From contig CH003041.1 of NCBI GenBank assembly GCA_000149265.1, forward strand, positions 209,387 through 273,386: a DNA stretch of 64,000 nucleotides. The letters are read 5' to 3'. This document shows, one piece after another, positions 41,001 to 50,942 of the stretch (position 1 is its first letter; each line of letters opens with the position of its first letter). The stretch is from Ciona savignyi. Taxonomy: Eukaryota; Chordata; Ascidiacea; Phlebobranchia; Cionidae. A program made the position numbers and the translations under genes. The notes beneath the pieces were generated by a model. The model searched no databases. It worked only from the letters and a program-made list of their open reading frames with translations, and was not told the DNA's origin.

Positions 41001-44000
41001 TTTATGGCCGGGTTAACTTGAAAGTTGTATATGAGTATTTATGGGTCGCAATGGGTCACAAACTTTAACGTGTCTTTGCTGCATGTGAGCAAGGTTAGCA
41101 GCGTAAAACATTTTACTCATGAGAAAAATGCGAGGTTCTTTTGCGGAGTGGGGCGTTAAAATCATTAACAACGCCCAAAGAGGTGTTATTCAAGCTTTTG
41201 AGTCAGAAAGTCGCGTTCACATTTCGTTTGACAAACGGGTACTTTAAACCGGATTTGAAATCCGAATTTGCTAAAACGTACACAGTTTCGCTTTGCGAGA
41301 TTAAGACAAGTCAAGGTCAAGGGTAGGATTTTGGGGCTTATACGCCTATCTGTCATACATATACTTCGTGAAAGAAGAACAAACTGTTATCCAACGTTGA
41401 CAACCCAACTTTCAACTCAGAATTTAAATTAAACAGCGACAAGATATAAATTGGAATATCGGGTATTAAAAATGCAACATTTGCATTTTTATAACTATAC
41501 CACGGTCGGCCAGCAATTAAACTGGACGTTACGTTAAGGACTTGGTGACGAATAGAGTTATAAAGGAAATCAATACGGAGTGAATTGCCACCTATCGAAT
41601 ATTGGGATTTCCAATGCTAAACGTAATAGTTTATAGTTCATTTTATTTTAAAAATAAAACTTGTTTTGACAGGCTTAATAGACCAACTGCTGTTTCCCAA
41701 ATATTATTTTTGGTAAGAACTAATGAGATTTGATTGTTTAAAAGACTACATCGGGATTATACTCCGAATTATATCCTATATATATCGAATCAACGTCAAA
41801 GACGTAATTAATGTCGTTAAACAACCATCTGTCCGAGATAAAAGTAATAGCAGCCTATTATATATAACAAAATTAAAAATTCCCTCTGGCATGCTCTACG
41901 GCTGACTTACGCACTTAATTAGAACCATTGAAACTCCTGAGAGATCATAGAGGCTCGAGAGGCGTCAAAATTGATATTATTAACGTTTCCCGGTTAAGAC
42001 GTTAGGGAATAGAGTTTGAGTCATGATTTAGAATTGAGATTACAGTATACCGCTTCGTAACATAGCATGGTTATTAGAATCGAAAAGACCAGTTCATCCG
42101 TGCCATTAAACCGTGTGCCATGCAATATTGATTTACCGAGCCAAGGTCAATCTGTTATCAATGATTTATGCCAAAATTGCCGATTTCGGATGTTCCTTGC
42201 GACGATTTCCGACGCAGGTTGTGCGACTGCTAATTAATTTAAAACTACATATCTTTTTATGCGATCGCGTGTGTCTAAGATTAAGGAGACGGCAGAATTC
42301 CCAATGTACAGAAGCCATACCTACGACAAAAAACGCAAACCTCAAAGCCCGTTCTTAACTTTAACTCCATAACCTTTATTTCAGTTTTTCAGTTTTCATT
42401 CATGGTTTTGACAAAATAGCAATCTACAACAGCGACCACCTATAATTGACTAGTGTTTCATCTCTACAGGCCAACAATGTTACACTTTATTCCAATACAG
42501 TTTTAATCTGGGCCGATATGTTCATCAATTCTACACAAAAACTGTTTTGATGACAAGCCTAGCTATGGTTCGAAATATATAGCCCCCAGTAAGAAAATAT
42601 ATTATTTTTGTAATAACTTGGTATATGTCAATATAGGGGGTTCTTTACAAAGCAAACCTAGTCAGAATGATTAGTTGTTATCGATGATCTATAACTTATA
42701 AATGTTCGGTTTTAAACACAGCAGCGATCACGTTTCTCGACGAAAAAGTGGAAGCTGTAATAGTATACACTGATGCAGAATAAGATTAATGATGAAAAAA
42801 GACCCACAAAAGTGAAGTATTGTGTTCCTCGCTAAACTACAGAAGGATAGGATAACGCATTCTGAGTCGTTTGTATGACGTATTGAGGCGATGTTAGCGG
42901 GAATTTTTGATCGTCATGGTATTTCAATCCACAAATCAAATATCTTAAAAGGGAAATAATGGCTATTTATCATCTTTGACAGTAATTTCGATTAGAAAAT
43001 CTTTAATCTTTCGTGCCAGAAGCCGCAGACTGTCAGAAAAGCCAAAAAGATGAATCGCCCTCGCCCCCTATTTAAAGCTAAGTGTCGTCAACGTGCCACT
43101 GTGGGCTCATTAGGCACATTAAAATCTAGTTCGTTACGGCGAATGTGCATTTAGGAAATCAGATCTTCAAATTCATGCTCAAAGATCATAGTTTTAAGCG
43201 GAAATCAAAGATCGACACGCTTTATGTCAATTTAGGTTATCAGTTGCCTTGTAATAGCCGTCTGATTCTACGTATTTTCGTTGCATGAGGTTCCGATAAA
43301 TCTAACTTGTTTATGCCAAATACGGAGTAATGTTGCGCATTGCGCATAACGGCTACGGTTTGGTACAAGATCTTGCGCAAATCGATTTTTGCCAGTCTGT
43401 CATTAATTTTTAAGTGCGATAAATTCAGCGCTGGATCACTTATGTGATAATGCACGGGTGAGCATGAAAGCTGGGGAGAGAGCAAAAAACACGAGTTGAG
43501 CAGTTAGAGGGGGGAAGTACCAGCAGCGATGTCGATTAGCTAAGTCGATGAAGAGCGGCAGATCGACTGATCTGAATTATTAATGAAACTGTTCACGCCG
43601 GCAATCGTTACACGATTACGACTTGACGTATCGGACGGAAAAACATTGCAGATTTCACGCCTTCCAAATACGATTTTTCTTACCGGTAAAATTTGCACTG
43701 ATCGTGTAGGGTATGACTCCGTGCGGCCATTTTCGCTCTTGTCTTGCTGTTGCGGCTCTTCTGCTTCTTTTAAATACTTCTTCAGTTCGCTGTCGACGGG
43801 ACTTGTAACGGATTCTCCTGTGTCTGTTTCGCCGACCCTTTCCTGGAAGAACGTATTGCATTTACAAATCTCTATATCCGTACATACCTTCAAAATGCTG
43901 TGTTGTGTATAAGCGCAAAAGAACATACCGGATTTGATATTTTATTTTAACAAATTCTCATCAAAAATAAAAATAATGTGAAAGTGCTATGTTGAATGTT

Positions 44001-47000
44001 AAGCAATTGTGATATTAACTGCATTTGAGGCAAATGCTTGAAGCAACTTTTTGAGACATTTTTCTATGAATTTGAATTTTCCAACATGAAAAACGGTGTT
44101 TACGAAGGAATTAGACTTTATACTTTTGCTTCAGGCATACACTTACCACATTTTGTACATATTGTTATCGTTAAAGCAGCCACGTTTTGTTCTCCGTAGA
44201 TATATATAGCGGTAATGAGAAACGAACTTATCGTAAGAAATGGATAAAATTTTAAAAAATGGGTCTGTTATTTGAAATTACGAATAAATAAGTTGTGCAA
44301 TTCACATATATGAATGTGACTCGTGAAAAAATATCACCAGGTTTATAAGTTAAAATTAGCGTGACGATTGCAGGTAGATTGTGTGTGGGATTTGAACCCA
44401 CACACTCGGACATTAGGTACCAAACGCAGCGCCGACCTAGCCACAGTAACCCTTTAAAGATAATATACACTAAAGGCTGATATTTCGTTCTTACTTTTTC
44501 GATTTCTTTTTCGTCCCCGTCTTCCGCCTTTTCGTCGACTGCCTCTTGTAATGCCATCCAACTCCATGACGACATTCCTTCGTCTTGCAGTTTCGCGATC
44601 AAGATTCTGGGCGATCTGTCGCAAGCTGGGGAATCCCCGCTGTGGGACATCGCCGACAAAAGATCGTCTCGCGCTTGAGTTGGAAGGGCGATTCAACTGA
44701 AAAAAAATTGAGAAAAATAGATTGTATTGCTTCTTAAATGAAATCCGTTTATCTGTCACTGTCATTCGAAAATATGACGTACCTCTGACGTCACGTTTGC
44801 TAGTGACGTCATATCAAAATCTGGTTGATGCCGCTGAACGTTGATAGAATGGGTTCTCCTATTCTTTCGTCCCCTCCTTCGCCCGTGTTTTCTCCGTCGC
44901 CTTGGCGCCGGGGTAGCGGGTGAGGAAATGACGTCAACTTCCGGGTTGTTAGTTGGGGTGGCGGGGACTTTCCCCACACTATCGATAAAGTCGTCGGCCG
45001 TTTCGCCAAAAAGATTTTCTACATCTTCCTCGTCCAGTGCGATGTCTCCAAGAAACAATCCTGAAAAGAACAGAGTTTAAGATCAGAGGCAAAGATTTGT
45101 TAATAGTAATCCATGATCCAATCCCAATGGCCTGGTACTTCGAATATTTAATTCTATTAAATTAGTGCTTATAGGCATTAACAGAAATTCAAAGTCGATA
45201 AAACGTGAGGAACTATATGTTGGTAATTCAACAGTTGTTATATACTTCTGCGTAAGACGCAATATAAGTTTAAATTCGTACAATTTTATAACATCAAATA
45301 TTGCCCTATGGGTTTATAAATGCCTAATTGAATATTTCGGTGTATTACGTGATGGTATAGTCACACATCGCTGATTTCGCGACGTCAAATACAACTGCAC
45401 GGAAAAGTCGGCACAAGGGTGGTCGTATGTCGCGTGACGGACCTTGGCAGAGGCGATGTAGCGCAAAATTGACAAACAGTCGATGTACAGCCCGGGTTTG
45501 GCCCGAACAAAGACACTTTACGTCATATTCCCGTAACGAAAACTCTCGTTGTAGAAGAGTAGCCTGTAATCAAGTAACCACGCCCTAAAGCTAACCTTTT
45601 GAATACCGAGTCGGCACCGTAATTTAAGTGTTAAGCGCATAGGGAAAAGAATGTTTAGAACAGTGTTCCGCGACCGAAGTTGCTACGTATGCGCATGCCG
45701 CAAAGCGTTAATTAAAAGTGGATTTGAGCTGGAAGAGGGTTCCCACGCGTTGTGTTGATTCGTTGTGGTCACTTCTGTGCTTATCAGACACTGTTGGACA
45801 CACGAGAGATAATCTTATTGGACAGCTGTTGCAATGTGACATGCGCTTACGCTTCACTGTAATTTTAAATGCAAATTGGTTTTAGAAAATTGGGGAAAGG
45901 CACTTTGTGGTCTTGTGGAATCCCTTAAGGTTCCAAACCATCCCGAAATGGGTTGGAATTTTATACTACATAAAAAGGTTTTTAAGATTGTTTTACATCT
46001 TATTTTAGATCAGCCGGTCATTTTCCCACGAGCGAAGAATCAATCTTGTCGCACCTTTTTGAAAAAGTTGTTTTAACGACTAATTGCTTGAAAATGGAAC
46101 AGTCGCTATCGGATGTCCGCTCGCATTAAATTCGACAGCTGCTGTCGTTCCGTCTTACAAGTGGCCAATTCAAGTGGTCTTGGCAGGTCCGTAAGCCATT
46201 AAGGATGCGCAGTACGGTGCACAATGACATACCAAAAATTCATAGACTGTCTCGTCAAGCACGACCGCCTTGAAATTTGTTTACCTACGAAAATAAAACA
46301 CTCGCCGTCATCTATGATTGCACGTTCGTCTGCCAAGATACGAGTAGCGGCGGGTGCGATGCGACGTTCGTCCGAGTCGCGTGCCATTAAAATACCAGGC
46401 ATCGTTCGACAACGCTTCACGCAATTTGAAACAATTACAGTTTTGCAAGCGGTGCCGGGTTCGATTGTCGGTGAGATGGCGGTTACACATCCTGGCAGAA
46501 ATTGGAAATTGCGATCTCGGGTAACAATCCGCTACGGCTCGGTTAACAGTAGAACAATAACGAGAAATTTGGTACCAATTGAAGGTCAAGAGCTTTCGAG
46601 TTTTTCTTGGCCAGAAACAAAGTTGATGGTGGCGGTCAAATAACGCAGAACTGTCGCCAACCACGCGATAGTGCTGTCAATAAAATATTTGCTCTGGCAC
46701 AATAACTTTGGTAGGAAGCTATGGTTTTGGTAAAATGCTGTACGACCGAATGATTCGCGCGACCCCAAATATTTTACAGCAAGAAATTTAAAAACGGGAG
46801 TATTGACGAATCTATTGCGGATTTAAAACTAGTCAGAACATTAATAAACTGGGTATTTTTGTCTGTCTAAAACGAATGGCGAACATACGTCACTGGAAAG
46901 TCTTCAGAATGGCGACATTATACACAAACAACTTCGGCTTATCGAGCTAAAGGTCAGGGCAGATGGGTGTTTGAACTGACACTCAGGGGATTATGCTTTC

Positions 47001-50000
47001 GACTTCCCCGGAAAAGAGCGCGTGAATCGAGGTGATATAGTGAACCGCAATGTACACAAGATTCACGGCGTATAGCGACTCGACGCAGCCACCCTTTGTG
47101 GTCTCGACGCCAAGTATAAACACAATTTATTTGTTGTAGCGACTGGCAATGTCCCAGGCGACTTGACCGAACGGTAAGTGGGTTGAATCTAGGTCGTCTC
47201 CGGATTTCGCTTGGTTCTTTGTTGCATATCCCATCAAAAGAGAGTTCTCGCCAGAAATAAAACTTGACCGAAGCAAAAACGCCAATTTAAACCCTAAATC
47301 CATATCGACACTTAACAAATGTGCTCTCTGATTTACGTAGGTTAAGTTTACCGTACACCACACGTATGGATTGACTTTGCCAATGAACCCAAGCAAGAAA
47401 CTTTTAAACCAGATGATGACAAAAACCTTAAAAAAGAAACACGTCAGAGCAAACGTCAAAAACATAGTTCGCAATGGATCATGTTTTTCGAGGAAAGAGG
47501 TTACCATACAGAGCGATGATTTAGTCGAACAAGACGTGTGTTTGCCCGAGCAAATATGGAAGTTATAGATCTTTCAACCAACAATTTTCGGTGGGATCTT
47601 GGTAAAGAAGCGATGAACTTTGCAGATTCCCTGATAGCAGATCTTTCATCGACGGGCGAAGTGTGTGATCAGGAATTCCTTCAGGACAGACAACGAATAG
47701 ACAGAGATAAATACACTGATGAAATGACTAACTTTTTTATCAGTATCAAGTATCTTACTGCGTTACAACCGTGACAATTGGATCACAGCCACCTGAGTGT
47801 TGCAGCCTGAGTCACGTTGTATAATCAGGTATCCAAGCATATGGCCCGATAACTTGTTGTAAAATTTAATAATTTAATTTTCCGAGATTTGGGGGTTTAT
47901 AGACAACTGCCAGCTGGCTACATCGACAGTGTCAACGAACGGTTAAAGGGTGGCAGGTTCCTATAATTGAAACTAAATATAAAAACTCAATTACTGCCCC
48001 GTTGGTCGAGGAGGTTTATGCCCGTTAATGCCCGTGATTTCAAATAAGGTGGTGCTGGCCAAGTAAAACGTAATGCAATCGAATTTTGCGATGAAAGATT
48101 GTCGACTTACTGACTAATGTAGATGGATGGACAGTCCGAATAACATGGTACTGGTTCCGTCAGCACCCAGTTTAATCGATTACCTAGTTTTTCAATCCAA
48201 GGTAGTAAAGAGTCGTAAAGAGGTAAACTATGACCTTCAATTATAGTGAACCTGTTTATGATTTTCACCGAGTGGAACACCCACGCACTCTCTCCGTACG
48301 AGTCGCATTAAATCATAAACTGTTAACTGAAGCGTTTCGAGGTAAACCAATTAGACTGCTTTGTGTAAGCAAATATGTTCGTAAAATCCAAGTCAAGTAG
48401 AATTTAACCACACTCAGGTCAAAGATGGCCCTGAAGAATGATACATTTTCAGTAAACCCAGCGCCATCGCTGAGATTATACGTCGTCTGTCACTTTTACC
48501 ACGAAAACCGACTTTCCCACCAAATTAATTTGATGTCAGTGACACCATTATCCATGCGTACAAAAATAAATATTATCAATTTTAATTTGGATTTCCCGTG
48601 ACTACCATATATATTGCGCTGTAGCTTATTCCCTGCGACTCGATCGGACCAATTTCCACTGATATTTGGCGGTGCCTCAATTGTAAACCAGCCCTGAAGG
48701 ATGTGAACCTTTAATACCACAACACCTCAAGAAACAACGGTAAACTAAATTAATATTATTAATTTGTTATGGACGGGAAATCATAATGGTTGCCTGTATA
48801 AGTGAGCCATTGCTGTGAAACGATAAATAGATTGAAAATTCGTTGTGTTTAAGATTGCGTGTCACCGCTCTTTTTGTGTATTATTAAGTATACCGCAAAC
48901 GAGCGCCTGGATGCCTGCAGACTTAACCTGTTGGCTTCGGTGTAATTGTTTTTTGAAGTTTAATTTCAACCGATCCAAAGAAACGGGAAATGTGGTGCCG
49001 AGCGGTTTTCGGGTAAGGGGCGGTCGATTACAAAGCGTGTAACTCAATTGTTTGTTAGAAGACAATATGTTCCTATTGTTGCGGTCGCTGTTTGAAGCGG
49101 CGGAAGCTTTCGACCAACGCGGCGGCTAACTTCCGTTCGGAATTTTGCTAATTGTCGGTGGTCAGGCGCCCGTGGCTTTGGTCTCGACCGACAGAGTTTG
49201 TTTCAAGTTGCAGAGAATAGAACATTGATTGCATTACATGGTGGTTAATGCTACAAGCCACTGAACAAGCGATGGTACACGGGACTTCATCACACCGTAC
49301 GAAACTTATATCTCTCCCGCAGTGTTTACCGGGCAAAATGAGTTAATCGCAAATACCTTCATTCTGTGCTGTTGTTGATTGCCGCCCACAAAATATGCTC
49401 TAAATCAGCATCATCGGCAATGTAATTGCGTACGAAACGAAAACAACTAATGAAAAGACGGATTAAGTCGTTGTAGCCTATAATGAATGAGATGTATTAT
49501 AATCCTTTGCGCTTGTTTGTCTATTTCGATGACTTTCATTAAAAACGGCGAGCGTGGCTCCGAGAGATCCTTAGAAACAACAACGATACGTTATTTCGAG
49601 TGGATCGAGTGAGTGCATAAGCCGCAAGGATAATGCTCGGAGCAGCGGATTATAATGCGCGACAGCAAACATTTGGGGATTGCGACGCGGTGCTAATTGC
49701 ACACGCGACGGGTACGCGATAATTAACTGCTAACGAGAAAATTATGATTTTTTTGTAACTGACGATCAGGTATCTTACACAAGATGTACGAAAATGTAGA
49801 ACTGCATTACAAGATTAGGAAATATTACCCTTATAAGCGCCATTAACGCAGGTGTCAAATATACAATTAGGTACACGTGTATGACATTTATAAACATATC
49901 TTTATGTTTTTTAGAAATGCGTTGCATAATATGGATAACGTATACAGATTATCCCTTCGTAGTGGTCATCTACTTTTGTACGGCTTTACCCCCCTACGTG

Positions 50001-50502
50001 ACCTTTATTTGGCCTTCACAATTGAGAATAATCTCGGTAATTCCAAATGAATCATGCCGTTCGGGATTTGTGTATAGACTATACGATTCCGACCGACCCC
50101 CGGACAGGCGTCAAGTCATTTCTCCATACTACAGCACCGTAAAATGAATATAAAGAACAATACGCTATACGTACAAAATACAAAAGTATTCATTTACTTT
50201 TTAAGTTATATTTAGTCTGGTGCATGCGAACTTTAAGTATATCTTGAATTATTTTACGATTGTTATAATGCTGTGTATTGTGATTAATTTCACTTACTTG
50301 CTTTGCATGGATCCTTTGTGTTCGCTAAGTTCTCTTCTGGAAAGTCTTCTATAAATATCGATGGGGGCTGCGTTGTTAGCGATGGCACACTTTGCGCCGA
50401 TACGCCGACGCCGAACTCGAAACTCCCCGGGATAGCGAGCATCATTATCCCGAGAAGAATTGCCGATAAAACTCGGCCTCTGCTCCTTGGAAAAGACGAC
50501 AT
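28933..50502 (-). CDS. tld: Tolloid/BMP1-type astacin metalloprotease, complete (22 coding exons, 1127 aa)
   Basis: This is a secreted zinc protease of the BMP1/tolloid family. In animals these cleave BMP antagonists such as chordin and procollagens, outside the cell. The 22 exons total 3384 nt with every phase consistent, giving 1127 residues. Order: signal peptide (about 1-37), prodomain with an [12 protein letters not shown] motif like that of BMP1, furin site RSRR (254-257), astacin domain with the zinc motif [11 protein letters not shown] (350-360) and Met-turn SIMHY (405-409), CUB1 (about 460-570), CUB2 (573-685), EGF (686-722), CUB3 (726-838), EGF (842-880), CUB4 (883-995), CUB5 (997-1110) and a short tail. 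This is the full tolloid layout. The prodomain is unusually long and basic. Two introns have GC donors, after 31316 and after 29421. Introns 1 and 4 exceed 5 kb, and most others are 0.1-1.3 kb without coding content. Confidence 0.95.
29421..29516 (-). CDS. tld: Tolloid exon 21: CUB5, middle, GC donor
   Basis: Thirty-two codons: [20 protein letters not shown], then [12 protein letters not shown]. The donor is read as GATGAG|gcgagt. It is the only site found that gives phase 0 and keeps the 13-residue spacing between FCG and GDS seen in BMP1. Using the next GT (GCGA|gtatta) breaks the frame of the last exon. Confidence 0.88.
30123..30277 (-). CDS. tld: Tolloid exon 20: CUB5, first half
   Basis: Encodes [38 protein letters not shown] and [12 protein letters not shown], close to BMP1 CUB5. 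Acceptor attgcag, donor TGAG|gtaact, phase 0 out. Confidence 0.95.
30507..30720 (-). CDS. tld: Tolloid exon 19: CUB4, second half
   Basis: Encodes [40 protein letters not shown] and [16 protein letters not shown]. Acceptor ctgtag, donor ACTG|gtaagt. Confidence 0.95.
31027..31154 (-). CDS. tld: Tolloid exon 18: CUB4, first half
   Basis: Encodes [38 protein letters not shown] and HMVKL. Acceptor actatag, donor ATTG|gtaagt, phase 0 out. Confidence 0.94.
31316..31465 (-). CDS. tld: Tolloid exon 17: second calcium-binding EGF, GC donor
   Basis: Encodes [39 protein letters not shown] and ends GCKE. The donor is AAGAAG|gcaagt. Only this GC donor gives phase 1, which joins to the next exon as KEAGCEH, the exact counterpart of KEAGCDH in BMP1. 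The nearby GT (AA|gtatat) is in the wrong phase. Confidence 0.93.
32068..32224 (-). CDS. tld: Tolloid exon 16: CUB3, second half
   Basis: Encodes [39 protein letters not shown] and [13 protein letters not shown]. Acceptor acttcag, donor CGAG|gtgggt, phase 1 out. Confidence 0.95.
32440..32629. mobile_element. Degraded hAT-like element in a tolloid intron
   Basis: Ends CAGGCATGGGCAAC and (reverse complement) CAGGGGGGGCAAC form an imperfect inverted repeat, and the interior has GGTCCGCAGGCCTGG-type GC-rich blocks. The flanking 8-mers are not clearly duplicated, so this is a remnant at best. It stops 19 bp from exon 15. Confidence 0.45.
32648..32819 (-). CDS. tld: Tolloid exon 15: CUB3, first half
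   Basis: Encodes [40 protein letters not shown] and the strand ending FELEGNE. Acceptor ccatcag, donor CGAG|gtatgc, phase 0 out. A degraded hAT-like remnant ends 19 bp downstream in the intron. Confidence 0.95.
33262..33415 (-). CDS. tld: Tolloid exon 14: end of CUB2 and first calcium-binding EGF
   Basis: Encodes [20 protein letters not shown] and then the six-Cys EGF module with [22 protein letters not shown] with the N-T-x-G-S-F motif marks a calcium-binding EGF. The donor is placed at GAGT|gtacgt because phase 2 is needed to join the next exon and gives [10 protein letters not shown]. Other GT dinucleotides nearby give the wrong phase. Confidence 0.92.
33744..33897 (-). CDS. tld: Tolloid exon 13: CUB2, second half
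   Basis: Encodes [38 protein letters not shown] and LWIKFVSD, matching BMP1 CUB2 closely, including the YDYLEVRDG calcium site. Acceptor tgtacag, donor GATG|gtaagg. Confidence 0.95.
34234..34386 (-). CDS. tld: Tolloid exon 12: CUB2, first half
   Basis: Fifty-one codons, phase 0 at both ends: [37 protein letters not shown] and onward. CGGxI and [16 protein letters not shown] match CUB2 of BMP1. Acceptor tttacag, donor CAAG|gtacga. Confidence 0.95.
34712..34821 (-). CDS. tld: Tolloid exon 11: CUB1, end
   Basis: Encodes [20 protein letters not shown] and [17 protein letters not shown], the last part of CUB1. Acceptor ttctcag, donor GCGG|gtaagt, phase 0 out. Confidence 0.94.
35419..35483 (-). 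CDS. tld: Tolloid exon 10: CUB1, middle
   Basis: A 65-nt exon encoding [19 protein letters not shown] and PLI, which includes the Tyr-Asp calcium-site region typical of CUB domains. Acceptor ttgacag, donor ATTG|gtaaga. Confidence 0.92.
35912..36065 (-). CDS. tld: Tolloid exon 9: CUB1, first half
   Basis: Encodes [19 protein letters not shown] and [20 protein letters not shown], the first two strands and disulfide of CUB1. Acceptor ttataccag, donor GGAG|gtgagc, phase 2 out. Confidence 0.94.
36091..36150 (+). repeat. tRNA-like sequence, short
   Basis: TGGCATAGCGATCAAG followed 13 nt later by GAGTTCAAATCTCGAC resembles A and B boxes of a tRNA-derived repeat. The spacing is too short for an intact tRNA. 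It lies in the tolloid intron before exon 9. Confidence 0.4.
36201..36270. repeat. 34-bp tandem duplication
   Basis: ATGACAGGCCCTAATAACCA occurs at 36201 and again at 36235, with the following bases nearly the same. A looser repeat of TTAAAAGTT...AATATAGAGTA continues to about 36425. It lies in the tolloid intron before exon 9. Confidence 0.75.
36488..36613 (-). CDS. tld: Tolloid exon 8: end of astacin domain
   Basis: Encodes [20 protein letters not shown], then [21 protein letters not shown], closing the protease domain at the conserved Cys. Acceptor ctcgtag, donor CCCA|gtgagt. Confidence 0.95.
36905..37012 (-). CDS. tld: Tolloid exon 7: astacin Met-turn
   Basis: Encodes [19 protein letters not shown] and then [16 protein letters not shown]. 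Met407 is the Met-turn and Tyr409 is the conserved fifth zinc ligand of astacins. Acceptor ttccag, donor AAAG|gtaaac. Confidence 0.96.
37277..37455 (-). CDS. tld: Tolloid exon 6: zinc-binding active site
   Basis: Encodes the Cys-rich loop [19 protein letters not shown] and the catalytic motif [20 protein letters not shown]. The three His bind zinc and the Glu is the catalytic base. Everything needed for activity is present. Acceptor gaccag, donor AGAAG|gtacat. Confidence 0.97.
37979..38096 (-). CDS. tld: Tolloid exon 5: astacin domain
   Basis: Encodes [19 protein letters not shown] and then [20 protein letters not shown], nearly identical to BMP1. The first Cys is one of the conserved astacin disulfide cysteines. 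Acceptor gacctcag, donor GCGG|gtaaac; phases 1 in and 2 out agree with the neighbours. Confidence 0.96.
38097..43683 (-). other. Tolloid intron 4 (5.6 kb)
   Basis: No coding exon is missing here, since exons 4 and 5 join exactly within the conserved protease sequence. Most of it is AT-rich and featureless to me. A GC-richer segment at about 38640-38900 stands out and is open in several frames on both strands without a recognisable product. Confidence 0.6.
43684..43842 (-). CDS. tld: Tolloid exon 4: end of prodomain, furin site, start of protease
   Basis: Acceptor cttccag|GA and donor ACCG|gtaaga bound the exon. A third basic stretch leads to [13 protein letters not shown], the same position as the RSRR|AATSRPER maturation site of BMP1, so a proprotein convertase should cut after residue 257. 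The mature enzyme then begins with [17 protein letters not shown], the conserved N-terminal strand of astacins. Confidence 0.95.
44377..44452 (-). repeat. tRNA-like sequence (SINE head or pseudo-tRNA)
   Basis: On the minus strand, A-box-like TGGCTAGGTCGG and a perfect T-arm TGTGTGGGTTCAAATCCCAC with B box GGTTCAAATCC. The acceptor and anticodon stems do not fold well, so a functional tRNA is unlikely. It lies in the intron after tolloid exon 3. Confidence 0.5.
44495..44696 (-). CDS. tld: Tolloid exon 3: prodomain, basic
   Basis: Acceptor ttttttcag|TTG in phase 0 and donor AAAA|gtaaga in phase 1 bound 67 codons. The sequence [18 protein letters not shown] is followed by a second Arg/Lys-rich block ([14 protein letters not shown]). 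It has no clear counterpart in the shorter vertebrate prodomains. Confidence 0.82.
44783..45060 (-). CDS. tld: Tolloid exon 2: prodomain
   Basis: Acceptor tttcag|GA joins to give [16 protein letters not shown], matching the BMP1 prodomain. The exon then has a Pro-rich segment and a strongly basic cluster ([16 protein letters not shown]), and ends TSE with donor GAG|gtacgt in phase 0. The exon holds three perfect TGACGTCA palindromes. Confidence 0.9.
45061..50297 (-). other. Tolloid intron 1 (5.2 kb)
   Basis: No exon can be placed here. A GC-richer patch at about 46130-46660 has overlapping ORFs on both strands (139 aa on plus, 118 aa on minus) with no domain I recognise. The first intron of a developmental gene is a plausible place for enhancers, but nothing in the sequence proves it. 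Confidence 0.5.
50298..50502 (-). CDS. tld: Tolloid exon 1: start codon, signal peptide
   Basis: ATG at 50502 starts [19 protein letters not shown], followed by more hydrophobic residues: a basic n-region and hydrophobic core typical of a signal peptide. The exon ends in DPCKA with donor GCAA|gtaagt, phase 1. DPCKA then [11 protein letters not shown] is the conserved prodomain start of BMP1. The frame is also open upstream to an ATG at 50703, which would add 67 residues in front of the signal peptide. The inner ATG is preferred because it puts the signal peptide at the N terminus. Confidence 0.88.
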
Positions 50503-50942
50503 AACAAGGTTCGTATTGAAGGGTGGATTCCTGATCCTTAAACGTTCGTTAGCGACCAGCACTGTTTTATTGGAACTTTTTAATCTGCAATCTCTTGACG
50601 GAGACTGCCCGGTACAAATTTTTTTTCTACAGTCGACTGTTCGCAATCGTTCGCATCGGTATATCTCTGTAGTCGAAGTGGAGCAGCCAAATGTCTCCAA
50701 CATTATGATCCAAATTCACTTCGCCACTTATCATATATTGCAGCCGGTGATCGGGTGCTTCTTTCTTCCTGAACTAAACAAACTTGATTACTTTTCAACC
50801 ACAGCAGCGCCCGTGCTTTACCGAGCGTGGGCAGAAAAAGGAGAGCACGCGCTTTTGCCTTTTTCCCTACACTTTAACGCTACTCACGCGCGGAGAAGTG
50901 ACTTTCACAGGAGCACTCGGTAATAATAAACGATGATATAAA
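50503..50942 (-). promoter_or_regulatory. Tolloid 5' UTR and candidate promoter
   Basis: The DNA upstream of the tolloid ATG is GC-richer than its surroundings. A TATA-like TTTATATC on the minus strand at 50935-50942 could place transcription start near 50905, giving a 5' UTR of about 400 nt. An in-frame upstream ATG lies at 50703. A spliced-leader trans-splice acceptor is an alternative in ascidians. No transcript data are available here. Confidence 0.25.

Noticed and set aside
50303..50923. 206-codon plus-strand ORF
   Set aside because: It overlaps tolloid exon 1 and its 5' UTR on the opposite strand, shows no domain, and is best explained by the local GC content.
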